A DNA stretch of 15,948 nucleotides from UBA1715 sp964346725 (lineage in GTDB: Bacteria; Bacteroidota; Bacteroidia; Bacteroidales; UBA1715). The stretch lies in assembly GCA_964346725.1 (NCBI GenBank), contig CAYFVM010000033.1, positions 1 through 15,948 on the forward strand, written 5' to 3'. The translations under genes were made by a program, and so were the position numbers. Positions 5,302-14,085 of the stretch are shown one piece after another. Each line of letters opens with the position of its first letter. Positions within the stretch are counted from its first letter, which is position 1. The notes below the pieces were generated by a model. The model made no database searches and was not told the DNA's origin. It saw nothing but the letters and a program-made list of their open reading frames with translations.

Positions 5302-8300
5302 TTAAAATGTAACCGTTCCAGCAGCTTTCATATTAATATAGTATCCTTTGCCAGGAGTTAGTGTTGTTTGAGCACCAGCCATATTTTTAAGTTCGGAAAC
5401 ATTAGACCAAATTTCAGACAATGCCGTGCTTGCTGCACTTGCCGTTGCTTTGGGATATCCGAGTAGGTTCCAACCTGCTTTTAGTTGTATCGTAGTAGAG
5501 GATGGTGCTATTCCTTGAACACTCAATGTAGCAGCCGAAGATGTTTTTATCAAATATCCTTGACCATATTCAAATGTTGTAAGGCTTTGTAATTCGTCAG
5601 CGATATCCATATAGTAAAATCCGTCATTGTTTTTCACAATCTCAACTTTTGAAGCAATGCTTGAAAGCACGTTTGCAATACTATTGTCTGTTGGTAATAC
5701 GTAGAAAGAGATAAGATTCCAACCGGCTACGAGAGATATTGTTTGTGTAACGGTTGCTTGTAGTGTTGTAAAAAAAGATTCCGTGTTGAATGCAGAATTA
5801 TTGCCAGCAGCATCAGTTGCCCGAACTTTGATAGCATACGCAGTGTTTTCAGTTAAGCCGGTCAATGAAACAGAATTAGTGGCAACTGTTTTTAACAAAG
5901 AACCATTTACATACACATCATATGAAGTAACACCAACATTATCGGTTGATGCTGTCCATGAAACTGAAGCCGATGTTGTTGTGATATTTGTAACTGATAT
6001 AGTTCCCGGAGTCGTAGGAACTTGAGTGTCGCCACAATCTCCGTCAGGGTCAATTACTGCAAATACCGGAGTACGAGCGCAGGTGGAACCTGATTGAATT
6101 ACCCAATTGAGCAACCCCGGGAAAGGATTGTTAGATGCAGTTCCTTTTGTGGCACCGGTAAATTGAATAATGCTTGCATCTCCTTGGTACGTAGAATACG
6201 CAGGTCCGCTTTCATAGAACGCGAGAGCTGCATTAGACCATTTGCCAGTAAGGGTATAATTACCTGCAGCAGGAATCACAATAGGATTCGCATTGAATGT
6301 AACTTTTACCGGTCCTGTACCAGTAACGTTTATAGCATCAGAAACAAATGTTCCGGTTTTGTCTCCAGAGAGAGTCATTGTTAGTGTTTGAGATCCGGTA
6401 TTGTATGCTGCATTTACGACAACAGTGATTTCTGTAATGTTTATGGCAGCGTATGTTGTGAATTTCGCACCAATCTCTCCCCAGTTAACACCTGTACCTG
6501 TTAATTGAGTAGAAGATGGTCCTGCGGTAAGATTTACCGAACCGGCATCTTGTACATAATAAGTAGTCGATGCTGTAATAGAAGGAGAGTAGTTAGAACC
6601 GCTTGCTAATATAGTTCCTTCTTCAGCTACATTGTACCATTCATAGTCACCAGCTGTGGCGACCGATAATTGAACTTGTCCTGCAGCACATATTGTATCG
6701 CCAACAACTTCAGGTAAACTCGAGGTAACACTTGCAGAACCTGATACGGCGGAACATCCGGTAGCTGAAACTGTTACTTTGTATGTTCCTGCGGTATATG
6801 CAGTATATGTTTTTGCAGTAGCTCCTGCTATCGTTGCACCATCTTTGGTCCATGCGTATGAAATACCAGAACCAGAGATGCCTGCATCAAATGTGGCAGA
6901 AGTTTCTTTACAAAGTGCAACATCATCGCCTAACGTAATTGTTCCTAAAGTAGCCGTAACAGTTACGGCATCTTTCGTGGTCCATCCGTTTCCACTTGTT
7001 TCATATAGTTCACAGGTATATTTCCCTGCTTCAGTAACGGTAATGCTTGAAAGTGTTGTACCGGTCTTGAATGGCGTTGTAGCAGCATCTTTATACCAAC
7101 GATAGGTCACAGCTTCACCACTTTCAAGGTTCGTAAAATCAACATCAGCAGTTAAAGTAGCAGAACCAACACCACAAAGAGTTTTGTCATCTCCAAGTTC
7201 TGGCGTTGGATGACCAAATTTGTTTACATCAACCGGAGCTATTCTTGAAACGATATATGCCAAAGCTCCAACTAATCCGGCATTGTAGTCAATACCGCCT
7301 TCGGTGTAGGTATATGCGGAGGTTGCTTTATCCATACAAGTAGCAGGATCAAGCCCTTGATTACCCATAAGAAATCCAAATTGAGTATTACGAGTAGGAA
7401 TTGTCATATTCTCTTTGTCTGCATTGATGTCATCAACCATATACACGTTTCTATGGTGTGGATGTAAGCAATAGCGATATCCGGAAGAGGCAGGGGTGAA
7501 ACCGACAATGAAAGAACAGTTACTTGTATTTTTTCCCATAATCCAGTCACATTGTTTGTAAATGAAGTCATCAACAGTCGTTGAACCTTTTAGAGCACCA
7601 TATAGCGCAACCACAAATGCTGCATTAGCTGGATAACGCATGGTTCCCCAACTTTGGTCACCTTTAGTACAAACGCCATTGGAGTTGCAACCTCCCTTGT
7701 AATAGTTTACATATTGCTCTAAAAGTGCTAACCCATCTGCATCACCTAATTTTGCAAGGTTGTATGCAGCGACGTCGTCATTATTGTTATAATTATAACA
7801 CCAGTTGTGGTTTTTTACCTCTCCTTTATTTGCTAGTGCTATATTTTTGTATGAAACATCATTTGTTGCCCAATACAATTCACATGCGGCACTTACATAG
7901 TCATCTTGTTGATTCGCATTTGCAACATAAAATTGTCCGGCAGAAGCTGTAGCACCAATGTGATTTTTAGAATACTCAAACGCATATTTTGCATGGTTTA
8001 AACAAGTCGTTGCAAAATCAGGATCGTATTGTGCATATACTCTACTAAAAAGTGCAAGTGTAGCAGCGCAGAATGAAGACATAGAGCCATCATTCGGATT
8101 TTTTACTACATCACGGCTTCCACTACCTTGACCACCTTCTGTTATAGAACAAGCACCCATAGCAACTGATGTAACCCAGTTCTTGTGGTCATAGTAACCG
8201 TTACCTTTTTGAGAATAGAATGTAGTAGCGTTAGGTGTCGCTTTTATCATGAATTCACATGCAAAACGAACTTCGTCTAACACATCGGGAATGCCATTCG

Positions 8301-8766
8301 GTGCACCTTTTGCACTCTCCCAAGTAAAATCTTGTGTAGCACGATAGCCGGCATAGTCGTATGAATAGAAATCGTCATATCCTGCCGGGAAGGCATCATA
8401 TCCTTTTAAAACGGTATATGCAGAGTAGTAGAATGTTTGACCAAAAAGAACGTGGTCACCGCAGTCAAACCAACCGCCACTGAGGTCAACCGAACCATCA
8501 GCATCTTTGTAAAAGTCGCGTCCTGCTTTATACACGCTACTAGAAAATCCTTTTGACGATAATGTTGATTGGTCAGAGGAAGAAACTGCATGGTCCATAA
8601 TCAACCAGTTTGGACCACTGCCATCGGAGGTACTACTACGTTGTCCACCATAGAATCGAAGAGACATCCAGGTAGCTTTACGATAGGCGTCGTTTGTAAA
8701 TGATTGACCAATTGCAAAATACGTAGAAAAAAGTAGCGATAAAGTAAGAAGATATATCCGTTTCAT
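5302..8766 (-). CDS. Secreted multidomain GH9 endoglucanase
   Basis: 1154 residues. A signal peptide spans 1 to about 21 (MKR, hydrophobic core, cut near AIGQ). The GH9 (alpha/alpha)6 catalytic domain covers about 24-512 with intact motifs: GGWFDCGDHV (97-106, nucleophile-activating D101/D104), HPHHRN (435-440) and TEGGIDYNAG (488-497, catalytic acid E489). Then follow two Ig-like domains (about 520-606 and 607-683), a third Ig-like segment (684-745), a beta-sandwich module of about 165 residues ending in NWVIQSGSTCARTP (887-900), an FN3 domain (about 913-1002), and two tandem modules beginning AGWNLIS (1014-1020) and AGWNLLG (1097-1103), each closing with a GxGY motif. It would cleave cellulose or other beta-1,4-glucans outside the cell. 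No N-terminal CelD-type Ig domain and no recognisable type IX secretion C-terminal domain are present. It is a single-gene unit with its own terminator. Confidence 0.92.
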   Translation of the reverse strand: MKRIYLLTLSLLFSTYFAIGQSFTNDAYRKATWMSLRFYGGQRSSTSDGSGPNWLIMDHAVSSSDQSTLSSKGFSSSVYKAGRDFYKDADGSVDLSGGWFDCGDHVLFGQTFYYSAYTVLKGYDAFPAGYDDFYSYDYAGYRATQDFTWESAKGAPNGIPDVLDEVRFACEFMIKATPNATTFYSQKGNGYYDHKNWVTSVAMGACSITEGGQGSGSRDVVKNPNDGSMSSFCAATLALFSRVYAQYDPDFATTCLNHAKYAFEYSKNHIGATASAGQFYVANANQQDDYVSAACELYWATNDVSYKNIALANKGEVKNHNWCYNYNNNDDVAAYNLAKLGDADGLALLEQYVNYYKGGCNSNGVCTKGDQSWGTMRYPANAAFVVALYGALKGSTTVDDFIYKQCDWIMGKNTSNCSFIVGFTPASSGYRYCLHPHHRNVYMVDDINADKENMTIPTRNTQFGFLMGNQGLDPATCMDKATSAYTYTEGGIDYNAGLVGALAYIVSRIAPVDVNKFGHPTPELGDDKTLCGVGSATLTADVDFTNLESGEAVTYRWYKDAATTPFKTGTTLSSITVTEAGKYTCELYETSGNGWTTKDAVTVTATLGTITLGDDVALCKETSATFDAGISGSGISYAWTKDGATIAGATAKTYTAYTAGTYKVTVSATGCSAVSGSASVTSSLPEVVGDTICAAGQVQLSVATAGDYEWYNVAEEGTILASGSNYSPSITASTTYYVQDAGSVNLTAGPSSTQLTGTGVNWGEIGAKFTTYAAINITEITVVVNAAYNTGSQTLTMTLSGDKTGTFVSDAINVTGTGPVKVTFNANPIVIPAAGNYTLTGKWSNAALAFYESGPAYSTYQGDASIIQFTGATKGTASNNPFPGLLNWVIQSGSTCARTPVFAVIDPDGDCGDTQVPTTPGTISVTNITTTSASVSWTASTDNVGVTSYDVYVNGSLLKTVATNSVSLTGLTENTAYAIKVRATDAAGNNSAFNTESFFTTLQATVTQTISLVAGWNLISFYVLPTDNSIANVLSSIASKVEIVKNNDGFYYMDIADELQSLTTFEYGQGYLIKTSSAATLSVQGIAPSSTTIQLKAGWNLLGYPKATASAASTALSEIWSNVSELKNMAGAQTTLTPGKGYYINMKAAGTVTF

Positions 8767-8844
8767 ATTTATATAGTATTACTTCTATAAAGACATTTTT
8801 TTTAGTTAAAACCCTAATGAAATTTCAGACTTTGAAAATCGACT

Positions 8845-8874
8845 GAAAGTTACAACTTTTTGCCAAATCTCAAA
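8845..8874 (-). promoter_or_regulatory. Candidate GH9 promoter
   Basis: On the minus strand TTTG (8871-8874) and TAACTTTC (8845-8852, one mismatch to TAnnTTTG) are 18 bp apart, the same spacing as in the divergent ugd promoter. This predicts a leader of about 70 nt. The last base of the -7 box is off-consensus. Confidence 0.35.
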
Positions 8875-8957
8875 CGCATTCTGCACTTTCGAAATAAATT
8901 TTTGAAAATGCCTCATTTACTCTCCCAGAACATCGTGGCATTTTTATTTTTTATACA

Positions 8958-8987
8958 TTTGTTATTATTAATGGTTCATCATATTTG
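8958..8987 (+). promoter_or_regulatory. Candidate ugd promoter
   Basis: TTTG (8958-8961) and CATATTTG (8980-8987, one mismatch to TAnnTTTG) are separated by 18 bp, about 48 bp before the ugd ATG. The 269-bp spacer to the GH9 gene holds both divergent promoters and nothing else recognised. Confidence 0.45.
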
Positions 8988-9035
8988 CGATTTTGAAAAC
9001 AACGTTGGTTTGATGAATAATTTAAAATTTGTGTT

Positions 9036-10349
9036 ATGAATATAGCTATTGTAGGTACAGGATATGTGGGGTTAGTTTCGGGAACGTGTTTTGCCGAAAT
9101 GGGTTCAAAAGTTACATGCGTTGATGTAGATGCTCAGAAAATTGAGAAGCTGAAATGTGGCGAAATGCCTATCTATGAACCGGAACTAGAGGAATTGGTA
9201 AAGAGAAATGTTGGTGACGGTCGTTTGACTTTTACCACCGATTTAACTGAGGTTCTTGATGATGTAGAAGTTGTATTCTCTGCCGTAGGAACTCCACCCG
9301 ACGAAGATGGTAGTGCTGATTTGCAGTACGTACTTGCGGTAGCTCGCCAATTTGGTAAAACCATTAAAAAATATACCATTCTTGTAACCAAAAGTACGGT
9401 GCCAGTAGGAACGGCCAAAAAAGTGAAAGCCGTAATACAAGAAGAATTGCAAAAACGTGGTGTAGACATTCCTTTTGATGTGGCTTCGAATCCTGAGTTT
9501 TTGAAAGAGGGTGCCGCTATTAAAGATTTTATGAGTCCCGACCGTGTTGTGGTAGGAACAGAATCAAAACAGGCGGAAGAAGTGCTTACAAAATTATATC
9601 AGCCGTTTTTGATACAGAATTTCCGTGTTATTTTTATGGATATTCCTTCTGCCGAAATGACAAAATATGCAGCAAATGCAATGTTGGCAATGCGTATTTC
9701 TTTTATGAATGAGATTGCTAATTTATGCGAACGTGTAGGCGCAAATGTTGATAGTGTTCGTCGCGGAATTGGAACGGACACTCGTATAGGGGCAAAATTT
9801 CTCTATGCAGGTTGTGGCTATGGTGGCTCATGTTTCCCTAAAGACGTAAAAGCTCTCGTGCACACTGGGAGCGAATACGGATATCAAATGAAGTTGGTTG
9901 AGGCGGTTGAGGCGGTTAATGAGAAACAAAAAACGGTGGCGTACGATAAGTTACTCAATATTGTAGGTTCTGTAAAAGGGAAAACGATAGCCGTGCTCGG
10001 ACTTGCTTTCAAACCCGAAACTGATGATATGCGTGAAGCACCATCGTTGGTGGTGATAGAAAAATTGCTTAAGGACGGAGCCAACGTAAGAGTGTTTGAT
10101 CCTATTGCAATGACAGAATGTAAGCGCAGACTTGGTGATAAGGTAACCTATTGTACAGACATGTATGATGCTGCTGTTGATGCTGAGGCGTTGCTTTTAA
10201 TGACAGAATGGCGTCAATTCCGTATGCCATCATGGGGTGTGCTCAAAAAAGTAATGAAAGGCAATGTCGTTATTGACGGCCGAAATATATACAATCGCAG
10301 CGAATTGGAAGGTTTAGGCTTTGTGTATTCAAGAATTGGTGAACGATAA
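9036..10349 (+). CDS. ugd: UDP-glucose 6-dehydrogenase
   Basis: 437 residues, the usual length. It oxidises UDP-glucose to UDP-glucuronate with two NAD+, in the cytoplasm. The N-terminal Rossmann NAD site is IAIVGTGYVGLV (3-14). The central part carries SNPEFLKEG (151-159) and MTKYAANA (208-215, with K210). The catalytic Cys266 lies in GYGGSCFPKD (261-270). The C-terminal UDP-binding domain includes AFKPETDDMREAP (324-336). The start at 9036 places the glycine-rich loop at the very N-terminus as expected. UDP-glucuronate feeds capsule, O-antigen or exopolysaccharide synthesis, which fits the Wzm/Wzt exporter 4 kb downstream, though these are not one operon. All key residues are intact. Confidence 0.95.
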   Translation: MNIAIVGTGYVGLVSGTCFAEMGSKVTCVDVDAQKIEKLKCGEMPIYEPELEELVKRNVGDGRLTFTTDLTEVLDDVEVVFSAVGTPPDEDGSADLQYVLAVARQFGKTIKKYTILVTKSTVPVGTAKKVKAVIQEELQKRGVDIPFDVASNPEFLKEGAAIKDFMSPDRVVVGTESKQAEEVLTKLYQPFLIQNFRVIFMDIPSAEMTKYAANAMLAMRISFMNEIANLCERVGANVDSVRRGIGTDTRIGAKFLYAGCGYGGSCFPKDVKALVHTGSEYGYQMKLVEAVEAVNEKQKTVAYDKLLNIVGSVKGKTIAVLGLAFKPETDDMREAPSLVVIEKLLKDGANVRVFDPIAMTECKRRLGDKVTYCTDMYDAAVDAEALLLMTEWRQFRMPSWGVLKKVMKGNVVIDGRNIYNRSELEGLGFVYSRIGER

Positions 10350-10351
10350 AA

Positions 10352-10451
10352 NNNNNNNNNNNNNNNNNNNNNNNNNNNNNNNNNNNNNNNNNNNNNNNNN
10401 NNNNNNNNNNNNNNNNNNNNNNNNNNNNNNNNNNNNNNNNNNNNNNNNNNN
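10352..10451. other. Assembly gap (100 N)
   Basis: Exactly 100 N, a placeholder of unknown real length. It falls between the converging 3' ends of ugd and the sigma-factor gene and hides the sigma factor's C-terminal part. The sequences on the two sides share no obvious overlap. Confidence 0.95.
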
Positions 10452-10827
10452 GCAATTTTATCATTTTAGACTCAATTGTGGCATCGGAGTATCGAGCATT
10501 GTTGAATAAATCAACTTCACCAACTTCATTTGATGTGGTTGGAAGTTTTGCTTTGTTGCGGAACTGATCTATAATAAGATTGTGCGCAATACGAAAAAGC
10601 CAAGCCACAAATTTACCATTATCGTGGTACCCATTCCTTTTTAGAGAGTTTATTGCTTTAATAAACGTTTCCTGACATAAATCTTCGGCAAGCATTGAAT
10701 CCTTAACCGTACGACGAATATATCCCAAGACTTTCTTGTGATAACGTGTTATTATTATGTCCATAGCTGAATTGTCGCCTTGCCTAAAAGCAACAAGTAG
10801 TTCTTGATCGGATGCTATACTTTTCAT
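10452..10827 (-). CDS. ECF-type sigma-70 factor, 3' part lost in the assembly gap
   Basis: 125 residues are readable from the ATG at 10827. Region 2 is complete: YHKKVLGYIRRTV (about 29-41), then DLCQETFIKAINSL (49-62), the conserved core- and -10-binding helix, then WLFRIAHNLIIDQFRNK (75-91). A variable linker (TTSNEVGEVDLFNNAR) follows, and the sequence runs into the gap before region 4, which binds the -35 element. Family members are about 180-195 residues, so about 60 are missing. Reading through the N run into the ugd 3' end is not a real protein. No anti-sigma gene is visible; uvrA is divergent. Bacteroidota carry many such sigma factors, and the target is unknown. Confidence 0.88.
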
Positions 10828-10903
10828 AATAAATCATTTTAAGATTCGACATTGTTGTGAAAAGTAGAGATATCCTATAGGCAGATTTTTTTAATGTTCA
10901 ACG

Positions 10904-10911
10904 CAAATATA
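10904..10911 (-). promoter_or_regulatory. Sigma-factor gene promoter, -7 box
   Basis: Minus-strand TATATTTG followed by CG matches TAnnTTTG exactly, 76 bp before the sigma ATG. No clear -33 box. Confidence 0.45.
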
Positions 10912-10954
10912 GAAAAATGGTTTGAAAAAATAACCATATACACGCAATAAAATA

Positions 10955-10962
10955 TATTTTTG
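10955..10962 (+). promoter_or_regulatory. uvrA promoter, -7 box
   Basis: TATTTTTG followed by C matches TAnnTTTG exactly, 19 bp before the uvrA ATG, giving a very short leader. A TTTG at 10921-10924 is too far away (30 bp) to be a regular -33 box. Confidence 0.5.
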
Positions 10963-10981
10963 CAATTGAATTATCTACAAT

Positions 10982-13753
10982 ATGAGTGATCAGCAAATAG
11001 TCGTAAAAGGAGCTTCGGTTCATAATCTAAAAAAAATCAATGTTGCAATCGATAGAAATAGTTTTGTTGTTGTTACCGGTGTTTCGGGGTCTGGCAAATC
11101 GTCGTTAGCATTTGATACAATATATGCTGAGGGTCAACGTCGATATGTTGAGAGTCTTTCCTCATACGCACGTCAGTTTTTAGGAAAAATTCAAAAACCT
11201 GAGGTTGATTCTATAACTGGAATTCCTCCTGCCATAGCAATTGAGCAGAAGGTTACGGCGGTAAATCCTCGTTCTACGGTTGGTACGTCTACCGAAATTT
11301 ATGATTACATAAAATTATTGTTTGCTCGTATTGGCAAAACGTATTCTCCCGTTTCCGGTTGTGAGGTTAAGCGTCATTCTATTGATGATGTGGTGGGGTT
11401 TGTTATGAAGCAAATTGGCAAGAAGTGTTATGTGACGACTCCTTTGTTATTCGATTTGAACGAACCAAAATACTTGGATAGTCTTGAAAAACAAGGCTTC
11501 AATCGTTTGTTGATAGACAACGAAATTGTTCGTTTTTCTGACATAACTGGTGCACAAAAAAAACAACAGAAAAAGGGAAACGTATCGTTGTTGATAGATA
11601 GATTTATTCCTGATGAAAACCAACGCGGACGTATTGCAGATTCGGTTCAAACTGCTTTTCAAAACGGAGATGAAACCTGTACCGTTTGGGTAGAAGAATC
11701 AAATGGTATGCAACAGTATGAGTTTTCAAATCGTTTTGAAGCCGATGGAATGACGTTTGAGGAACCTTCGGTATATATGTTTGACTTCAACAATCCACTC
11801 GGTGCGTGTCCTACGTGCGAAGGGTTTGGTAAAATTATAGGCATAGATCCTAATAAAGTTATTCCCGACAAAAAACTTTCGGTTTGGGAAGATGCCGTTG
11901 CATGCTGGAAAGGTGAAAAAATGAGTGAATGGAAGAATCAGCTGGTGATGAATGCAAGCAAATTCGGATTTCCCATTCATAAACCATATAGCGAATTGAC
12001 TGAGGCACAAAAAGAATTGTTATGGACTGGGAATAAATATTTCGGTGGCATACACGATTTCTTTTCCATGGTGGAACATAATCTTTATAAAATTCAATAT
12101 CGTGTAATGTTGTCTCGTTATCGAGGCAAAACTATCTGCACGGAGTGCCATGGTGCGCGACTCAAAAAGGAAGCATTTTATGTGAAAGTTGCGGGCATGA
12201 CCATTCTCGATATTGTAGACAAACCAATATCGTGGTTGCGTACCTTTTTCGATACCATTAAATTAAATGAGTATGAAAAATCGGTTTCAGAGCGATTGTT
12301 AGTGGAAATAAAAACTCGTTTGCGGTTTCTTGATGAGGTTGGTTTGGATTATTTGACCTTAAATCGTTTGTCAAAATCGCTTTCGGGAGGAGAATCGCAG
12401 CGCATAAATCTTGCAACGTCGCTAGGCAGCAATTTGGTGGGTTCATTATATATTCTTGACGAACCAAGTATAGGATTGCATTCTCGAGATACGGAAAAAC
12501 TCATTAATGTGTTGAAACAACTGCAAGATTTGGGCAATACCGTTGTGGTTGTTGAGCACGATGAAGAAATGATGCGTTCTGCAGATTATATCATTGATAT
12601 TGGTCCGAACGCAGGCCGACATGGTGGCGAAGTTGTTTTTCAAGGAACAATGAAAGAATTACTCAAAAAAGGAACTTCATTAACAGCCGATTATTTAACT
12701 GGAAGAAAATCAATTGAAATTCCTACCATCCGCCGTCCGTGGAAACGAAGTATAACAATTACGGGAGCAAGAGAGAATAACCTTAAAAATATTACGGTGC
12801 AAATACCATTGGGCGTGTTTACTGTTGTTACGGGTGTTTCGGGTTCAGGTAAATCATCGCTCATCGATACCGTATTATATCCCGGAGTACAACTTGCGTT
12901 GGGAGTTGGAGGAACTTCGTTTGGCGATTGCGATAGCGTTTCTGGAGTTACTGGCATTGGCTCTGTTGAGTTTGTCGATCAAAATCCTATTGGAAAATCA
13001 ACTCGTTCCAATCCTGTAACATATTGCAAAGCGTTTGACGATATTCGAGCGTTATTCGCTGAACAAAAATCTGCACAACTGCAAGGATTTAAGCCAGCGC
13101 ATTTTTCGTTTAACACCGATGGAGGGCGTTGTGAAGAGTGTAAAGGCGATGGCATTATTAAAGTTGAAATGCAGTTTATGGCTGATGTGGAACTTGTGTG
13201 TGAGGAATGCCATGGCAAGCGTTACAAAAACGAGGTTTTGGAAGTTCTCTATCGTGGAAAATCCATAGCAGATGTGCTTGAAATGAATGTAGACGAAGCA
13301 ATAGAATTTTTTAAGGCAGATGATGCCACATTGCCACGACGCATTGTAGACCGTTTGCAACCATTACAAGATGTGGGTCTTGGGTATGTTGCACTTGGAC
13401 AATCGTCAAGTACATTTTCTGGAGGAGAATTACAACGTGTAAAATTAGCTACATTTTTAAGCAAAAACAGTAAAGAAAAGTGTTTGTTTATTTTTGACGA
13501 ACCAACAACTGGTTTGCATTTTCATGACATACGAAAACTTATGGATTCCTTTAACCGTTTGTTGGCACACGGGCACACCGTTGTGGTAATAGAACATAAC
13601 CTTGATGTAATTAAATGTGCAGATTGGGTGATAGATATGGGACCAGAAGGCGGAGAAAAAGGCGGCAATGTGGTATTTGCCGGAACGCCCGAAGATTTGC
13701 TTTCATGCAAAGAATCCTATACAGCGAAGTTTTTGAAAGAAAAGTTGAGGTAA
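10982..13753 (+). CDS. uvrA: Excinuclease ABC subunit A
   Basis: 923 residues, near the usual 940. UvrA is the damage-recognition ATPase of nucleotide excision repair and loads UvrB on DNA. Two ABC ATPase units are complete. Unit one has Walker A GVSGSGKSS (33-41), signature LSGGESQR (467-474) and Walker B YILDEPSIGLH (490-500). Unit two has Walker A GVSGSGKSS (618-626), signature FSGGELQR (812-819) and Walker B FIFDEPTTGLH (836-846). The C-terminal zinc finger C717-x2-C720-x19-C740-x2-C743 is intact. C386/C389 (CTECHGARL) is also present. Of the first zinc module only C276/C279 (CPTC) remains; the upstream CxxC is replaced by FSNRFEADG, which I believe is common in Bacteroidota UvrA. Transcribed divergently from the sigma gene. 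Confidence 0.96.
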   Translation: MSDQQIVVKGASVHNLKKINVAIDRNSFVVVTGVSGSGKSSLAFDTIYAEGQRRYVESLSSYARQFLGKIQKPEVDSITGIPPAIAIEQKVTAVNPRSTVGTSTEIYDYIKLLFARIGKTYSPVSGCEVKRHSIDDVVGFVMKQIGKKCYVTTPLLFDLNEPKYLDSLEKQGFNRLLIDNEIVRFSDITGAQKKQQKKGNVSLLIDRFIPDENQRGRIADSVQTAFQNGDETCTVWVEESNGMQQYEFSNRFEADGMTFEEPSVYMFDFNNPLGACPTCEGFGKIIGIDPNKVIPDKKLSVWEDAVACWKGEKMSEWKNQLVMNASKFGFPIHKPYSELTEAQKELLWTGNKYFGGIHDFFSMVEHNLYKIQYRVMLSRYRGKTICTECHGARLKKEAFYVKVAGMTILDIVDKPISWLRTFFDTIKLNEYEKSVSERLLVEIKTRLRFLDEVGLDYLTLNRLSKSLSGGESQRINLATSLGSNLVGSLYILDEPSIGLHSRDTEKLINVLKQLQDLGNTVVVVEHDEEMMRSADYIIDIGPNAGRHGGEVVFQGTMKELLKKGTSLTADYLTGRKSIEIPTIRRPWKRSITITGARENNLKNITVQIPLGVFTVVTGVSGSGKSSLIDTVLYPGVQLALGVGGTSFGDCDSVSGVTGIGSVEFVDQNPIGKSTRSNPVTYCKAFDDIRALFAEQKSAQLQGFKPAHFSFNTDGGRCEECKGDGIIKVEMQFMADVELVCEECHGKRYKNEVLEVLYRGKSIADVLEMNVDEAIEFFKADDATLPRRIVDRLQPLQDVGLGYVALGQSSSTFSGGELQRVKLATFLSKNSKEKCLFIFDEPTTGLHFHDIRKLMDSFNRLLAHGHTVVVIEHNLDVIKCADWVIDMGPEGGEKGGNVVFAGTPEDLLSCKESYTAKFLKEKLR

Positions 13754-13757
13754 TTGT

Positions 13758-13773
13758 GGTTAATCGGTTAACC
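13758..13773 (+). repeat. Octamer pair (GGTTARTY family) before element copy 1
   Basis: Two adjacent octamers, GGTTAATC and GGTTAACC, start 4 bp after the uvrA stop and abut the left end of the 103-bp element. Together they can form a 6-bp hairpin (GGTTAA-TCGG-TTAACC). The same octamer family flanks the four-helix-bundle gene at 15206 and 15637. Confidence 0.75.
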
Positions 13774-13876
13774 GTAGAGACGTCACACAACATGTATAGG
13801 TGTTGTATGTCTTTATACAAAGTTGAGTTCACTAATACACAACACATTATTTGTGACAATTGTGTGGCGTCTGTAC
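13774..13876. repeat. 103-bp inverted-repeat element, copy 1
   Basis: Ends are GTAGAGACGTCACACAA (13774-13790) and TTGTGTGGCGTCTGTAC (13860-13876), inverted with 15 of 17 matching and one of the two exceptions a G-U-compatible pair. Smaller inverted repeats lie inside: ACAACA/TGTTGT, TTGTAT/ATACAA and CACAA/TTGTG. It has no open frame worth calling and no transposase. It resembles a MITE or a structured-RNA repeat; the GTAGAGACG end is like that of palindromic repeats known in other bacteria. Confidence 0.75.
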
Positions 13877-13914
13877 CTGTACCTTTTGTGTTCGTTTCTC
13901 GTGGAAATAATAAC

Positions 13915-13930
13915 GGTTAGTCGGTTAATT
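13915..13930 (+). repeat. Octamer pair (GGTTARTY family) before element copy 2
   Basis: GGTTAGTC and GGTTAATT directly precede the left end of the second element copy, the same arrangement as at 13758. The period from copy 1 is 157 bp. Confidence 0.7.
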
Positions 13931-13975
13931 GTAGAGATGTCACACAACATGTATAGGTGTTGTATGTCTTTATAC
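13931..13975. repeat. 103-bp element, copy 2 (left part, cut by gap)
   Basis: The first 45 bp of the element, starting GTAGAGATGTCACACAA, end at the N run. It is identical to the corresponding part of the copy after the gap and may be the same physical copy. Confidence 0.65.
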
Positions 13976-14075
13976 NNNNNNNNNNNNNNNNNNNNNNNNN
14001 NNNNNNNNNNNNNNNNNNNNNNNNNNNNNNNNNNNNNNNNNNNNNNNNNNNNNNNNNNNNNNNNNNNNNNNNNNN
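13976..14075. other. Assembly gap (100 N) inside the repeat region
   Basis: Exactly 100 N. The 55 bases before it (13921-13975) are identical to the 55 bases after it (14076-14130), as expected for two contigs that overlap by one assembly k-mer. The true gap may be zero or negative. Confidence 0.9.
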
Positions 14076-14085
14076 TCGGTTAATT

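Noticed and set aside
10270..10451. Continuation of the sigma-factor frame through the N run into the ugd 3' end
   Set aside because: The frame across unknown bases is meaningless, and the downstream part is antisense to the intact ugd C-terminus.
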